Source of the DNA: Hyperoplus lanceolatus
Lineage: Eukaryota > Chordata > Actinopteri > Uranoscopiformes > Ammodytidae
Assembly (NCBI GenBank): GCA_026929865.2
Contig: CM049408.1
Coordinates: forward strand, 20,038,501 to 20,102,500
Length of the DNA stretch: 64,000 bases
Reading direction: 5' to 3'
Shown: piece after piece, positions 42,001 through 55,258 of the stretch
Layout: every line of letters begins with the position of its first letter
How positions within the stretch are numbered: the stretch's first letter is position 1
Notes under the pieces: model-generated
Told to the model about the DNA's origin: nothing
Seen by the model: only the letters and a program-made list of their open reading frames with translations
Databases searched by the model: none
Program-made: the position numbers and the translations under genes

Positions 42001-45000
42001 CGTTCTCGTGTTGCTGTGGGCATTACATTAGGAGTGTTACTTTCCAAAGTTGATCTAAAGTAGTCCCCGCACTTCCCAAAAGAAGTTTCCCTTCAATCAC
42101 GCATTGATACAAGAGGGAAGCGTCTGTGTGATAGCACGCAAAGAAGAAAATGATCTGGAGGAAGGACTTGGGGCTGACACACGGACTCGGCCATTAACAA
42201 TTTCTGTTATTTTCTTTCATTAAGAGGTTTCGCCGTTATCGACCGCCCCCAACCGCTTGTTCAAAATGTTAATGTAAAATTGTGGCAAATTGCCAGGGAA
42301 TGCACAGCAACGACTGCTGCAGCACGTGGAATTACATTAGATCCCCCTTCATGAATCATGTGTCTAAAGCTTCTATCCATGGTCTAAAGCCAAGGGGGGA
42401 TTGCAAGGAATAGTCCGATCTATTTTATTTAGTTTTTAGTTAATAGCCTACATATCACCACAACGTGAAGTGAAAGGCTGAAAAAAGTTAATTCATTAAA
42501 AGGACAGGCCTACTTTCTGATAGCCTACAGAACTGTAATCCATGCTGATGGATATAACCTTGTTATAAATGTCAGAGTGTGGTTTGGTTTCAGTAATACA
42601 ATAGCCTATAAGGGTTAATAAAAAAATAAGTATAAGATTAACCTCCATCTAATAAACCACAAACATTTGTTTGAGTTAAAACTAGCACATTTGTTTGAGG
42701 GGATTAAAATGCTATTCGTATGGGTCTTGTCCGCTATATTTGAGGCGGCCCCACCTTGCACCCCAAACTCTAAGGAAGCTGGAGCACCCTCCAAAATAAA
42801 ACAGTCTTAGAAGTAACAAGACAACTTCATGCATGCACCTAAATCTTATTTGCAAATGTGTTTTTACATTTTTATTTTTTGGTTGCATTGCATAAGACTT
42901 AGATGCTATTGGATTTCTGTGCTGTGTGTAAATGATTCTGCCTGGTTGTCATAGTGACAGCATGTTGTGTGAGAAGTTTCTTTGTATTTCTGTGGCTTTC
43001 ATACTTGTGCCACGGCCTTATGTTGCAGCCATATAAAACACCCGTCTGTGTCACTGGAAATAGAGAGCCTGTGGATACAGGACCCTATGTGTCACCTTGA
43101 CACATAGTCTGCGCTTCCTTTGATTAGATTTTCTGTGAGGTGTGCACTGCCATCCTGACGTCTGCCTGAGAGCTAATGTTAATTTGTTTTATCACCAAAT
43201 GTGATGCTTCTATGAATATTATGTGTGCTCAAAAGTCTCAAATTCTGTAATAATGTAATTTGTTTCATTAAATGTGGCCACTTGTCTTCACTTCTCCATT
43301 TTTGAATTGGGTTACCATTGTCAAGATCGAGCTTACACGCCCAAATAAAGCGCCCCTTGTTTCAAATAGAGCGGAACAACAAGCAATAACCATGGATTTT
43401 CCCACTAGCATGCTTGTATCCTTTAGAGTATTCAGAGTTCAGGAAGTCAGACTTCTTTCTCATCTCACAAATGTGGATGGCCGAGTGCATTTCCTGTGTT
43501 ATTCACACGCTGAACACAACACACTGCAGTGTACTTAAACAAGGCAACAGGATGTTTAGCTAACAGAGGCATCCCTTGGCTTCCCTCACTAAGTGCAATC
43601 AGGGTCATCGCAATTCTCTTTAAGACGGTAAACAAGCTGACATTCCCATAGTTGCCAGCAAGCCACCGCAGAATAAAGGATGTTTTTTTTGCACAGCACA
43701 AACCTCATTCCGCAGTCTTACACAAACAGAATCTTTACTTGACTTTCAGGAAGATGACTGAAATAATTTGCAGATAGTATTCCAATGAGATTTCTTTTAG
43801 TTAAGTTCCTTCCCATTTCATTGACACATATTTTACAAACTTCTTGAGCTTTTCTTGTACTTGGCCTGATAAACCACTTGAGAACTCGAGAGCTTTAATT
43901 TTCTAACTGACATATGCTTCAAAAAAATTGAATTGCATAAATTAAAGCTTACTTGTGACTTTGTAATGTCAACATGAATAAGTCTGTGTAGGTTAGGAGT
44001 GGACTGTAATGCTTACTTTGAAAGAGCTGCAGACAATAAACGGGACGCAATTTTTACATTTTATAGAAATTTCACAGATAAAGTTTTTAACATAGTATGA
44101 GGAATGAGACATTTTAAAATATCATAAGAAAACTAGTTTTCCATAAAATAAACAACAACCCAGAAACATATCTCCATGGACAATCCTTTTTCGAAATAGC
44201 AACAGAGATTCATTCTTATTATCAGGCCATGATGACCGAAATCAGATGACGACCTCTGAACACAGGTGATGTGATCACCAGCTCCCAGCAGCACAAGCAG
44301 CCTCTGGTCACAAGAGAGGAGACGTGAAGGCCTCTCTTTGTAACAGCAACTATGGAAAGGAAATTCAGTGTCTGTGTATAGTTGCCGCCGTACAGTCTGC
44401 CGGGACCTCAGGGCAGTTAGTGAGAAAGGCCGGAGATGGCTGATGACAGCTTTCAGTAAATAACCTAATCTCAGGTTCCTCTCCCCCTATGTTTGTTCTA
44501 CCTCCATTCCCTTTTTTCTCCATTATTTCATGTTGAAAAAAAATACTAAAATATTTCAGGTTATTGTAACTATGGTCAGTGTTTGGACTTCTATAAGTAC
44601 TCTTAGTGCTAAAATGTTATTGCCTTCCATACTTAAAAACAATACAACTGAGTTTCTCCGGCTTGTCTGTGCGACCCTCCCTCGGACAATGAGGGTGGAA
44701 TCCCAGCGAGCTGCTCGTATAGAGGTGTAGCTTAAACAGGAGGTGCTGATTTTTAAAGGCCTGGCAGCGGAAAACAACAATGCACACACCTATGATTAGT
44801 GTGGGCCTGGACTTTGAGGCACTCTAATTGTAGGGTGGTGAGTAGAAAAGGTGTAGTGGCTGGAGGGGAAGGAAGTGTGAGGGCCTTCAGGCATGTTTGA
44901 CTATGTGCTGTGTACTAGATCTCTCTTAACTGTCCCGGCCCTTTTCAGACTGTTTGTACATGCAGACTGTTTGACCATGTTTAGAACGAAAAATGCAAAC

Positions 45001-46030
45001 ATTTACCATATCGCTTAATCGTCCTCAGAATACCAGCTGAGGAATCTTTGATGTTATTCAAGAAAGCAGCACGATGAGATATTGATGTGGATAACTAGAC
45101 GTGTTATGTTTGTCAAGCTTAAAGAGACGGTCTTGTGACCATGCACAAGGATGTCGGTTCAGTAGGAAGGTCATTATGGCTGCAAAGCCCCTTGATATTA
45201 GCACATCTCTGGGATTTTCTAAGTTCTGTAAATGGTTAGAATTTGAGCATTCAAAACACACAGTGGAGTGTGTTTTAAGAGGGGGAAACACGTTGTGTGC
45301 TATACTTGTGCTTAAAATGAACAGAAACCAAAAGTGTATCACTGTACGTTTAAGTAAAGTTTTGTTTAAAACTGTATTACAAAGCTTTTAATATATTATA
45401 CATTACAAATGGTATGAGGGTAAGCGAGGCAACTCCACTTTAGAATTTATTTTGGGTTTGAAACTTGGCTTGATTACAGTTAACGCTCTAGAGTAGATGT
45501 GTACCAGTCAAATGTCTTAACTGCGAAAATGGGAAACTAAATTGGTTTCAGCCGCAGCTAGTTTTTTCTGCACTCGAGACTCTGTTACTTCCTATTGTTT
45601 GCATGTTGTGCGTGGGCTTGATTGAAACCTGATCTTGCTGGGGAAGCTGTGTTTAGGGTGAGGTGGACAGGCCTTTGTTGCTGCCTGAGGGGTGTTTATT
45701 TGGGCGGCTTCAGTTGGCTTCCCTGTAATCATCATCCAGCCCCACAGGATAGAAGGGATTAATGAATATGTTGGAGGGGAAGTTACAGATGACTATTTAC
45801 CATTCACATGGGGGATGTGAAGGAACAGCACAAGAGGCGCAGGAGGAGAAGAAGTTTGCGCGTGCACACATGCATGCTTCGTGTGGTTGTGTGTGTGTGC
45901 ATTTATGTACACAAGGATGAAGAGTGGGGAGACAGAGCTAGAGAGACATACTTTTTCTGCATGATCTCATATTGGTATTCATTTTATAAAATAATAAGCT
46001 TCCATTCAGAGGATTAAATGGAAAAACCTA
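42001..46030. other. Upstream intergenic DNA, nothing recognised
   Basis: I find no coding exon, RNA gene or bounded transposon here. The ORFs are short, scattered and without family motifs. Long-range regulatory elements of spred1 could lie here but are not visible by eye. Confidence 0.5.
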
Positions 46031-46039
46031 TTCCATTCC

Positions 46040-46580
46040 CATTTCATCAGCCTGTTAGCTTAGCAACAATGACTTGAAACAGGCGGAAACAGCTAGCTAG
46101 ACGTGTAGTTGTATAGTCAGTTTTTGTACGAAAAAAAAAGAAGCAACATGATTTAACTTTGGACAGAGCCAGGCTAGCTTTTTCCCAAAGTCTCCAGTCT
46201 TCGTTCTAAGCTAAGCTAACTATCTGACTCTTATCCATACAGCCATTAGGGGAGCGAGTCTATGTTCCCACAGCCGTTCCCACATTATAAATAATCTAAC
46301 TATATAATAGAGTATAGTATGTCTGTGTGTGTGTCGGGCTCACTCCTATTGTAACCTCTCCCTGTTCCCTAACCCTAACCACCCAGCTGTGATGCCTGAA
46401 CCTAATCACCAATTTCAGGAACATAGGGCTGTGGGACCATTGGGCTTTGGGAACATAGGGCTGACCCCGCCATTAGAGTGAAGTTGACCCACTCCTCTGG
46501 GTCAACTTCATGCACTGTCATGCTACAACACAGAAAATAAACGCTTTCCCCCCCACAAAATGCCGAACTGTTCCTTAAAG
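46040..46580. mobile_element. Degraded TTAA-class repeat with inserted segment
   Basis: Motifs gcctgttagcttagcaacaa, tttttcccaaagtctccag and gaactgttccttaaag are those of the common fish TTAAAGGAATAGTT repeat in reverse. A block with repeated gaacatagggctg motifs (46240-46560) interrupts it. Confidence 0.45.
46480..46509. repeat. Perfect 12-bp hairpin
   Basis: GAAGTTGACCCA is followed by a six-base spacer and the exact inverse TGGGTCAACTTC. It sits inside the repeat block above, so it is more likely part of a mobile element than a regulatory hairpin. Confidence 0.85.
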
Positions 46581-48942
46581 TAATACACCATTATTACACA
46601 AAGGTCATAAGGTTAGTTTGACTCATTGCATCTTATTGTAAATACATTTTATTGTGACCATTTACCTGCCATTTACATGCTTTGATTGTCAAGAAATGCA
46701 ACTATGAGGTAGGCCTTCATAAAGAGGCTTTTTCTGATCAAACAATTCATTTTCCCTGTGTTGTTTCACTGCAATCTTTCCATTCTGCATCATACGAGAA
46801 GCAATCAATAACTGTGAAACCTCTGAGTCAGACGTGACTACTCATATTACTCTGTGAACGTGTTAAGATGTCATCCCTGTTCCCATCCCATCCGTTCGCG
46901 CACAGCTAACTACACACATACACATATTTATGCAATGAAAATCTAGTAACAATAAGTCCTTCCCAACGCCCTCGCTCAGCTGTGGAGCCCCCCCATCCCC
47001 ATCCCTCTCTTTCTCTCCCCTATGGCCTCCTCCACTTAATCCTCCCGCTCATCTGGGAACCACCAGCACCCCTCCATGAAGAGGCGCATTGTGCCCAGAT
47101 TATTTGATTGTTTTCAGATGTTGAAGCTTTCCTACACAAAAGGGGAAGAACAGGGTTTGTCCAAAAGCCCTAGGCTACTTGGCCAACCGATGGACACACA
47201 TGGAGGAGGGGGTGGAGGGGAGCGAGAGGGGCTAAGGGAGCGGACACACGAGTCAGGAAGTGACCCCTGCAATGCCAGATTACAAACAATGTGCTCTCTC
47301 AACTTCTGCAGTCCTCACTGTGGAACGTACCACTTCTGCGACAGCCAAAGGGGTGGCGTTTGTAGGCGGAAGGAAGGACGGTTACAGCAGCCCTCTCTCT
47401 CTCTCCCTCTCACTCTGTCCCTCTCTCTTTAATGCTGCATCCATTCAGTGAGTGGCGGAGGGAGTAGGGTTGAGGGGGGGTAGTCGGGCCAGGAAGGCAC
47501 TTCACTGATGAAAAGTCGCCACATGGAAATGGATGAGAAGTGGGATGTAGATGGGGTGGGGTGAGGAGGTGAGTGGGAGAAGGGCGGGAATTGGCTTGCT
47601 CTACCAGCAGACATGAACGGGGGATGTAGAGAGGAGGAAGAAAGGGAGGGAGGTGAGGGATGAGAGGCAAGGAAGGAGAAGGGAAAAAAGGATAAGGATA
47701 ATGATGGGGAATGCAAGAATAGGGGAAGTAAGCGTAACGGTGAGGTAGGAATGCCAAAGAGTAATGGTCGGATTCATGGCTTGTCAAGCATGGAGTCCCG
47801 TGCCTGTCAAATAGCATGTAACCAACAACCTCTTTCTCTGTCTGATGGTGGAATAGTGTGGAAGGGAAGCAGTGCGTTAACACTGAATGGAGCTTTTGTT
47901 CTGGGTTGTTATGCCTTACATTTGGCCAAGCCTGCAGATGAAACTGACTTTGCGAGCATCAACGTTTGGTCAAACATATCTCTCACATCAATCCATCTAT
48001 CTCTCCATACCATTTTCCTATGGTTTTCTCCCAGTTACCCATTGTATCCCCATAACATTTTTCCACCTCACCCCCTTGGAAAGATATGATTTTTCAAGTA
48101 CTTCTTATCTATACTATACATTTCTATTTCATCTTGTCAGGTAGAGAGAGAGAAAATAACCTAACAAATCTCCTGATAAATGAAAAAAAGACCATGACAG
48201 AAGGACAGACGGACGAACACACACACACACCACCCCCGTCTGCACTGTCATGTGTGACTCACAGTGCATCGCTGCACCGTAAGATCTTCAAAAAGAGGCT
48301 GGCTGTACATTCACAGTGTATCCAACCACTGCTCTTTAAATAGCTCAGCCTCCTCCAAACCAAAAAAAATCCATGCATTAAAAATTACTGAATCATAATA
48401 GAATTAAAGAGGCAGAGGACATCTTTACACATGCTGTTAAGTAGGCCTACACAGTTCACAGCACCAACAATGCTAGTTTGTCTTGGTTTAAGCCTATGCG
48501 TATCCATGTGAGCGAGGTAGCACATGTATATATGTACAGTATGTACTATGCGTGTCTTGCGCAGATGTAGGTGGGTGTGTTTTCAGCAGAATATCAATGA
48601 AGCAGTAGGATATTTCCTGTTGGTTTGTCATGCTGCCTATTTTGCAAAATGTCAACATATGAACCTGGCTGTACTATGATCATTACCACCAAATGCATGT
48701 ATGCACACATTGGCACAAATCCACATGCCCACAAAAGTTATATGTGTGATCAAGCATAAACGTGTGTTGCTGAACTTTGTGTCGTCTTTGTCCAAATGTG
48801 TGCGTGTGTTCTGGAATGCACCTGGCCTGATAGGCAGGCATAGGAATGCTGAATACCGTCTCTCGCCCAGGGAGGCAGGGCTGGAATGTGGCCCAGGCCC
48901 TATTCTTCTCTCCACTGCACAGCACAGGAGAGATTCAGGTTC

Positions 48943-49005
48943 ACACACACACACACACACACACGCGAATGCACGCAAGCACAGATGCACACGCACGGAT
49001 GCACG

Positions 49006-49036
<31 letters not shown>
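48943..49036. repeat. Compound CA / CGCG simple repeat
   Basis: Two CA runs flank a stretch of gcacgcgcgcgcgcac, an alternating purine-pyrimidine tract. Confidence 0.9.
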
Positions 49037-50172
49037 AGAGTCCTTCGCAGCAAAGGTTCCATGTGCACCTGTGTGTCTGTGTGGGTTGGTGGGGGGTGTA
49101 AAACTGCCTGCACATGAGTGTGTTTGAGTGTGAGCATGCACATGCTTGAATGAACAAACTTCTCTAGTGTGCAACCTGAGAGCAATTAATTTTTCCTCTT
49201 GAGCAGGAGCTGTGTAATTTTCATTGCTTCATGCATTGTTATTAAGTCATTCCATGGTGCTGCAAATTGCAACCAACAAAGTGAGCTTACTTCTCCTTTT
49301 AAAAGTTGCCAGATCTACTCCCCCCTCACTTCAACCCCCTTATATCCCAATACTGATGGTCAAGTCCTCCTCAGTGTTTGTTTACAATTTTTTAAACTTT
49401 AGATGCAACCACAATGTTAAATGTTCCAGTAGAAACAAACAATTGCATCATATATCGTATCCACATGTATAGAGCTGACCTCAAAGGGCTGTTTAGTTTA
49501 GTGAACAGTGTAAACCCAGCACAATTATCCTGGATTTCCACAGAATATCAAACTTGAATCGAAGTAAACAAAGATATATATTTTCATTTAGATCGAAGAA
49601 AGACCAGATCAGCTTTTTCAACTTTCCTTCTTTCTCTGGTGTGCTGTATGTGAAATGCTATCCTTTTCCCTGTCTGGCCCTCGGAGCAGGCTCTGGCCTG
49701 AACTCACTACGTAGCACTCAGATCAAAGAGTTAATTAAAGAGCAAAGGAAGCATGGGGGAAGTTGGCCTCTATGGTTTATGTCTGTCACCCGCCAGCACA
49801 CATGCGGCCCGGAAAACTAGGTCTCTTAATTGATCGGGAATAATTAGTCTGTTTCCTACAGCGAGTAGGGCTTTTCAGGGTCCTGACAAATTTGACTATT
49901 GTGAGGAGGTTCCGCTCTCTCTGAAAACACCACATGTTTGAAAAGATGTTTGGATGTATTTGTACAGAAAATGGAGTCAATGTAACACAACTATTATTCA
50001 TTCCCGTAAGCATTATCAAAAACCACAGAAGCTTAGTTTCTGTAAATTTGGCCACTCAGAAATGACATTACCGCAAAACCAATCACATGCTTTCGGTCAA
50101 AAGTCAGTTGACAGGATTTTATAGAGAAAAGGAATACTGAAGTTATGCACTCCAAATTCACAATTTTTTTTA

Positions 50173-50261
50173 AAGAAGAAGAAGAAGAAGAAGAAGAAGA
50201 AGAAGAAGAAGAAGAAGAAGAAGAAGAAGAAGAAGAAGAAGAAGAAGAAGAAGAAGAAGAA
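50173..50261. repeat. (AAG)n trinucleotide array, about 29 units
   Basis: An uninterrupted AAG run of 89 bp. Confidence 0.97.
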
Positions 50262-51781
50262 TCAACATAGTACCATCATTCAAAGCCAATTTACTGCATG
50301 GCAGTCTTGAGACTTGCAGAGCCAATTGATTTTTGCATTGCTTTTTTGATCTCTTATACAGTGCCTGGCCTCTCTGGACTGTTTTCTCAAATGGGACAAA
50401 TAAAAAGGGCCTGTGTGTTTATTTGGAAAGGGGAGAGGGAAGGGAGGATAATGAAAGGACATTGGCGATGAGGGTGAATGGTGGAAAGTGGGAGAACCAA
50501 AGGGGTAAAGTGGTGGGAGTAATTCTACTATTAGAGACCGTTGCATTGACTCTAACCGTGGCCTGAAAGCCAAATCAAAGTGTTTCCATTCACACTGAAA
50601 GTGGCTTTGTGTGGGCTAACAGTAGCACTGGGTTGTGAGGCATGAGCCCTGGTGTCACATGGACACAGCTTCCTTGTAGCGCTACTGCCTTCTCTATCTG
50701 TCTATGATGATTTACACTTGTTTAAATTACGTTGTTTATTGTTTACGTATGGAGAGGCCACCGTTTATCTGTGCGTACATGTTAGTGTTTGCAGATGATT
50801 AAAGTTTTATGTAGTCATCGTCTGCCTATATATGTATGCAATTGTACCTGCAGCTAGTGTGCTTGTATGCACTTGTGATAGATTGTTTGTACATGTGAAA
50901 GTGGAAGAGGCATCACGTGTAACCATGTAGGCGTGTGAATGAACCAGCAGCAGCCCTGTTGCTAGGTGAAATTTTGAACCACTTCATCGTCAGCGCCGTC
51001 TTTTGGTCTATACTGCCATCAAGTGGGTGAAGATCATACTGCTCTACCCAAGCTCGTATCTAGAAGGACAAGACCAAAGGACCAAAGGTTAATAACCCTC
51101 CTGTGTTCCAAACTGCATACAATTTCTTTTTACTATACTACATACTGCAGCTGCCCATGAACAGTATGTAGTTTGCATCAGGATGCATACAATTAGGACA
51201 CACTATATTTTTCGTCGTAACATTGCACCTTGAACTTGACTTGCTTTTAAATAGTCTCAATACTGGTTGTTCTCTTGGGTCTTGCGATGTATTTTAACGC
51301 TGTAATTTAGTCATTAACTACTATTCTAACTCATCATATTATTATGCATTTGTACGAGATGCATCACTTGACTCAAACATATTAATTATGTACCAAGATC
51401 AAGACATGAAAACTTGCCCAAGTGCAGAACGAAATTTTCGTATCTTTCTTTAAATATATATAGCTTAGTTGACCTTTTTGTGACATAAGGGTTGGTAGCA
51501 CCCCCTTGTGGCAGAACAAGATGGTTGATAATATTTTTAGTTAGCGAGATTGTTTATCATGTGTAGCTAAGATAAGGCTAGCAATTTGGAAATAGGTCAT
51601 TCAACACTGTAATACTATACAAGTGGTAACATTTTTGTTTAGAAATACACATTAACAAACTCCAGATATATCACAATAAATTAATAGAAACATTCAGGGC
51701 CGGAGTGAATAAAATATACAGGCTACCATTTATAAAACAGATTAGTAGGCTACTTAGTAGGAAGTATTTGTACATCTTCGG

Positions 51782-52242
51782 CAGTGTTGCAAAGAGTACC
51801 TGAAACATACTTGAGTAAAAGTAGGGATACTTTACTAGAAACTGTACTCTGTTACAAGTTACAAATCTTCTTTTACACACCACTTGAGTTAAAGTGAGAA
51901 AGTATCTGATTTTAAAATCATTAAATTAAATTATCAAGAGTAGCCTATTACTATTACTTGTGCATTAATGTAAAAGCAGGCTATGTACCTGGAATTAAAT
52001 TCAGACACAGTTTATTTAGCATTAAAATGACTGCAATGTTTTATCAGTGCTTGTAGGCCTATAGTGGAGTAGAAAGTAGCATGAAAGTAAAATACAGTAA
52101 ACTAGGCCTTCAAGTGCCTCAGACCTGTAGGCTACTTGAAGTCCTTTATTACACAACTCCAGTACTTTAAGTAGCCTACAAGTGCCTCAGACTTGTAGGC
52201 TACTGGAGTACTGAAGTTGAAGTACTTTGTTACACAACACTC
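51782..52242. mobile_element. Degraded hAT-type element with internal duplication
   Basis: It starts CAGTGTTGCAAAGAGTACCT and ends with the near inverse TACACAACACTC. The left motif with cttgagtaaaagtagggata is common in fish hAT repeats. An internal block (aagtgcctcagac-tgtaggctact) occurs twice, near 52111 and 52176. No 8-bp target duplication is preserved. Confidence 0.5.
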
Positions 52243-53434
52243 AAGGCTCAAAACAATTGATTGTTTATAATGTTTTTGAATAGTTCCACGTATAGTTCAG
52301 ACTGTGTGTGGACTCAAATGCCTCTGTGTAGCCTACTCAGGTGGCTGCCCTGGTGCTAGTATGTGCAATAGGGGTGTGCTGAGACGTCATTATCTGTATA
52401 TGTTCAACCAACAAAATTATCTGTGGCCTATTGTATCTGTATTAGGATATGAAACCAGAAGTGGGCTGGAATTATGTCTGAATATTTTTTCACCAACAAT
52501 TATTGTCCCTTCAGAGCCTCAAATTGATTTAATATTGGCACATAATTAATAATGAGATGTATTTACCTCATTCTGTACTTCTCATCTGTTTCTTTCTCTA
52601 ATTATAAGTTGTATGAACTGTCTAAGCCCCTACACCTTTGATTGTGGGACATTGAACATTCAGAATCAGAAACAGACCAGTAAATCATAAACATTGCCCA
52701 CTTTATTTAATTTTTTCATCTCTTTCTCCCTTATTATTTTTAACTAAAACTAAGTTTTATGATCTATCGATCTAGATAAGATTTATTTCGCCCGTTGTAT
52801 TTCCCTCTTCTATCTATCTCTCCCTCTGTCTCGCTATCTCTCTCTCGCTCTCCCTCTGTTTTCTCTATCTCTTCTTCTCTTTTTTAATTTCTAACTTAGT
52901 TCAATGAATATTTACTTTGGACTAGGAAACAGCGTTTTATAATCTAGTGATCTAAGTGATCAACGAATAAATACAAAACTTTTTTCAGCAAATCTCTTAG
53001 TTATAAACAGATTGTATGAACTAAACAGGCCAAGTGTTTGCAGATTGAATATTTAAAGATCGATTTTATTAGATGAATTACACGGCCCGTTGCCCGCTAT
53101 TAGAGAGACGTGGTTCACGTTCAGAGATTTGAAATAAATGAAAGGCAGGAGGGGCTGAAGGTGACCAAGGGTGCAGAAAATTCGAGCGGAGTAGAGAGAG
53201 ACCATAAATGCAGCCGGTCTTTCTCAATTCTGTTTATTCATCTCCCTCTGCCCCAGCTTCATTATCCTGAGCCTATGTCCCTGCTGAGCTTGGATTTGAA
53301 CTGTGAAAACATTAATTTATTTTTCTTTATTGTACTCAAATGGCAAAATAACTAAATACAATTTACAAAAACAAACACTAGATTTCAACATTATGATGAT
53401 ACATTATAAAGCTGATTTAGGAATTAAGCATTAA
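52243..53434. other. AT-rich intergenic DNA
   Basis: Only a TCTC-rich patch near 52800-52870 stands out. No gene or bounded repeat is recognised. Confidence 0.45.
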
Positions 53435-53779
53435 AGGAATAGTTTAACATTTTAATTAAATTAAGAGACCTCTCCAAATGTTCAGTCTCTTGTTTTACTA
53501 TTTATAGGCATATGTTTGAGTAGAATGGACATTTTGGTTTTACACTATAGGCTAAACTACTGACAACATTTCTACCAAATTCACAATAAGAATATTGTCA
53601 TTAAGAGCATTTCCATTAAGTAATGTTGACATGACGATTTAAGAAAAATCTGTTGGTCACCGTCTCTTAATTATTTTCGAAGCTTTATAAATGGGCACAG
53701 GTCGCTCATCCAGGTTAGCTTAGCTCAAACACTGGTAGTCAAGGGGAGCAGGTCAAAATATAAACTTTACAACATCCCT
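53435..53779. mobile_element. TTAA-flanked element (AGGAATAGTTT family), 345 bp
   Basis: It starts AGGAATAGTTTAACATT after TTAA (53431-53434) and ends aacatccct before TTAA (53780-53783). Most of the interior is a nested Tc1/mariner-like MITE, so the original element was only about 110 bp. Confidence 0.6.
53461..53695. mobile_element. Second copy of the 220-bp Tc1/mariner-like MITE, inverted and nested
   Basis: Read in reverse against the copy at 29301-29520 it aligns along its length: attaagagacc, ctccaaat-ttcag, ataggcatatgtttgagta, aactactgacaacattt, taccaaattc and ttaagtaatgt all occur in order. Its outer termini are worn. Confidence 0.75.
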
Positions 53780-54789
53780 TTAATTTTACACGTTATGCCA
53801 CATTAATATCAAATACACGTGACCATCTGCAGGCACTTCCTTGCAGTATTTCGTTTTTACATGTCATAACGTGTAAAAATATATATCACAACGTGGTAAA
53901 CACACAAGTCTCGACAAGCACACAGGAGCGTTGACCAAATCAACACGAGCTAAAATATAAGAAGTAGGCTAGTAGGGGCCTAGGGGGGAAAAAGCATAAA
54001 AAGCACAATGGAAAAAAGTCCTAGGCATAGGCTACTTCCGCTTCACTTGCGCACTAGATATCAATACGTACGCAGGTGGATAGACCAACGTGTTGTTTAC
54101 AAGTTTACCATGCTGTTTATTGTATGTTAATTAGGTAGGCCTACTAAATGTGGGTAAATGGTATCGGCCTCAAACACCATTCACCCATTGACTGCATCGG
54201 CATTCGCCTTACCTTTATTCGAATTTCGAATCACTGCACCGTGCGCAGCATCATGGATGCAATTGCCGTAAAAACACAAAGAAGAAGAAAAGCAGGATAA
54301 TTTTTGACAAACTGCCAAAGTGGTTATTAGCATACGACCGGACTTCAAAACCAAAACAGGAGTACACAGATACTTTTTGGAGAAATAAGCCCCCCCCCCC
54401 CCCCCAAAAAAAAAAAACTGTATTTGATCAACTGAACCGTCATCACGAGGGGAAAAGAGGACGCTAGCTACGAAGGCGGTAAGTTCATAAGGGCTGCGGG
54501 CTGCACAGTTTGTTTATTGTTTTAAGCAGTAGGCCTAATCCTTGTGTTGTCTGCCACGGTGACACTCTGCCTTTTGAATGTATAATTAATTAGTGTGCCC
54601 ATTACTACTGCATTTGGCATCGTTGTGTCCAAGTCGATGGCTTTATGAAAATGTATAATCGTTTAAAACCGGTTTGATAGAATATTACCTGCAGTAGCCC
54701 ACTGGAGCAGTTCTACCAAATTGAATGACCGCAAAAGTGCGAACAAGACAGTATTATATCCAAATACATGTTATAGCCTAGTTTGAAAG
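53780..54789. other. Intergenic DNA, including a C16/A12 homopolymer junction
   Basis: About 16 C residues (54390-54405) pass straight into about 12 A residues (54406-54417). No gene is recognised in the rest. Confidence 0.6.
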
Positions 54790-55015
54790 ATTTACAGTAA
54801 GCCTATTTCACCCAAATAGGCCTACTAGGCTACTTTCAATTGTGTTAGTATATTTTTAGTTTTAAAGGGTTATTCCACCCAAATAGGCTAGGCCTACTAA
54901 CCAATTTACGTATTTGTAGTTATAAAGATTGATTCCATCCAAATATTAGGCTATTTTATGTTACAAATTTATAGTTTTGAAGGTTTATTCCATCCAAATA
55001 CTCAGAGACCGTGCT
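54790..55015. repeat. Diverged tandem repeat, unit about 55-70 bp
   Basis: The motif ttattccacccaaatagg or ttattccatccaaatac, usually preceded by tagttttaaaggg-like sequence, recurs four times (near 54805, 54872, 54930 and 54985) with variable spacing. Confidence 0.6.
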
Positions 55016-55258
55016 TATTTAAATGGAAAACGCTATTGACATGCTTACTGACATTAGCATCACTGTCGCAGAAGTGTTTAACTATACATTAACTGTAGGC
55101 CTATAACAGGGAAAATAGCGTAACGTGCGATATTTAACACTAAAGCGGACAGGTTCGAGGAGATGTTGATGTCTGTGGAAAGGTTTAAGAACGTTTTTTT
55201 TTTAGAAAGTTGGGTGTATTGTATGAGGAAGTAACAACAAGATCGGTGAATCTCAATT

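Larger units (their letters stand above)
46600..51780. other. Intergenic DNA with simple repeats only
   Basis: The stretch holds a pyrimidine-rich and GA-rich patch near 47390-47700, CA/CG runs near 48943-49036 and an AAG array at 50173-50261. No gene is recognised. Confidence 0.5.

Noticed and set aside
46370-46385. Telomere-like taaccctaacc
   Set aside because: Only about two units inside a dispersed repeat block, too short for an interstitial telomere array.
47076-47432. 118-codon plus-strand ORF
   Set aside because: No family motif, low-complexity ends, and no splice or promoter context. Similar isolated ORFs between 42 and 54 kb were dropped for the same reason.
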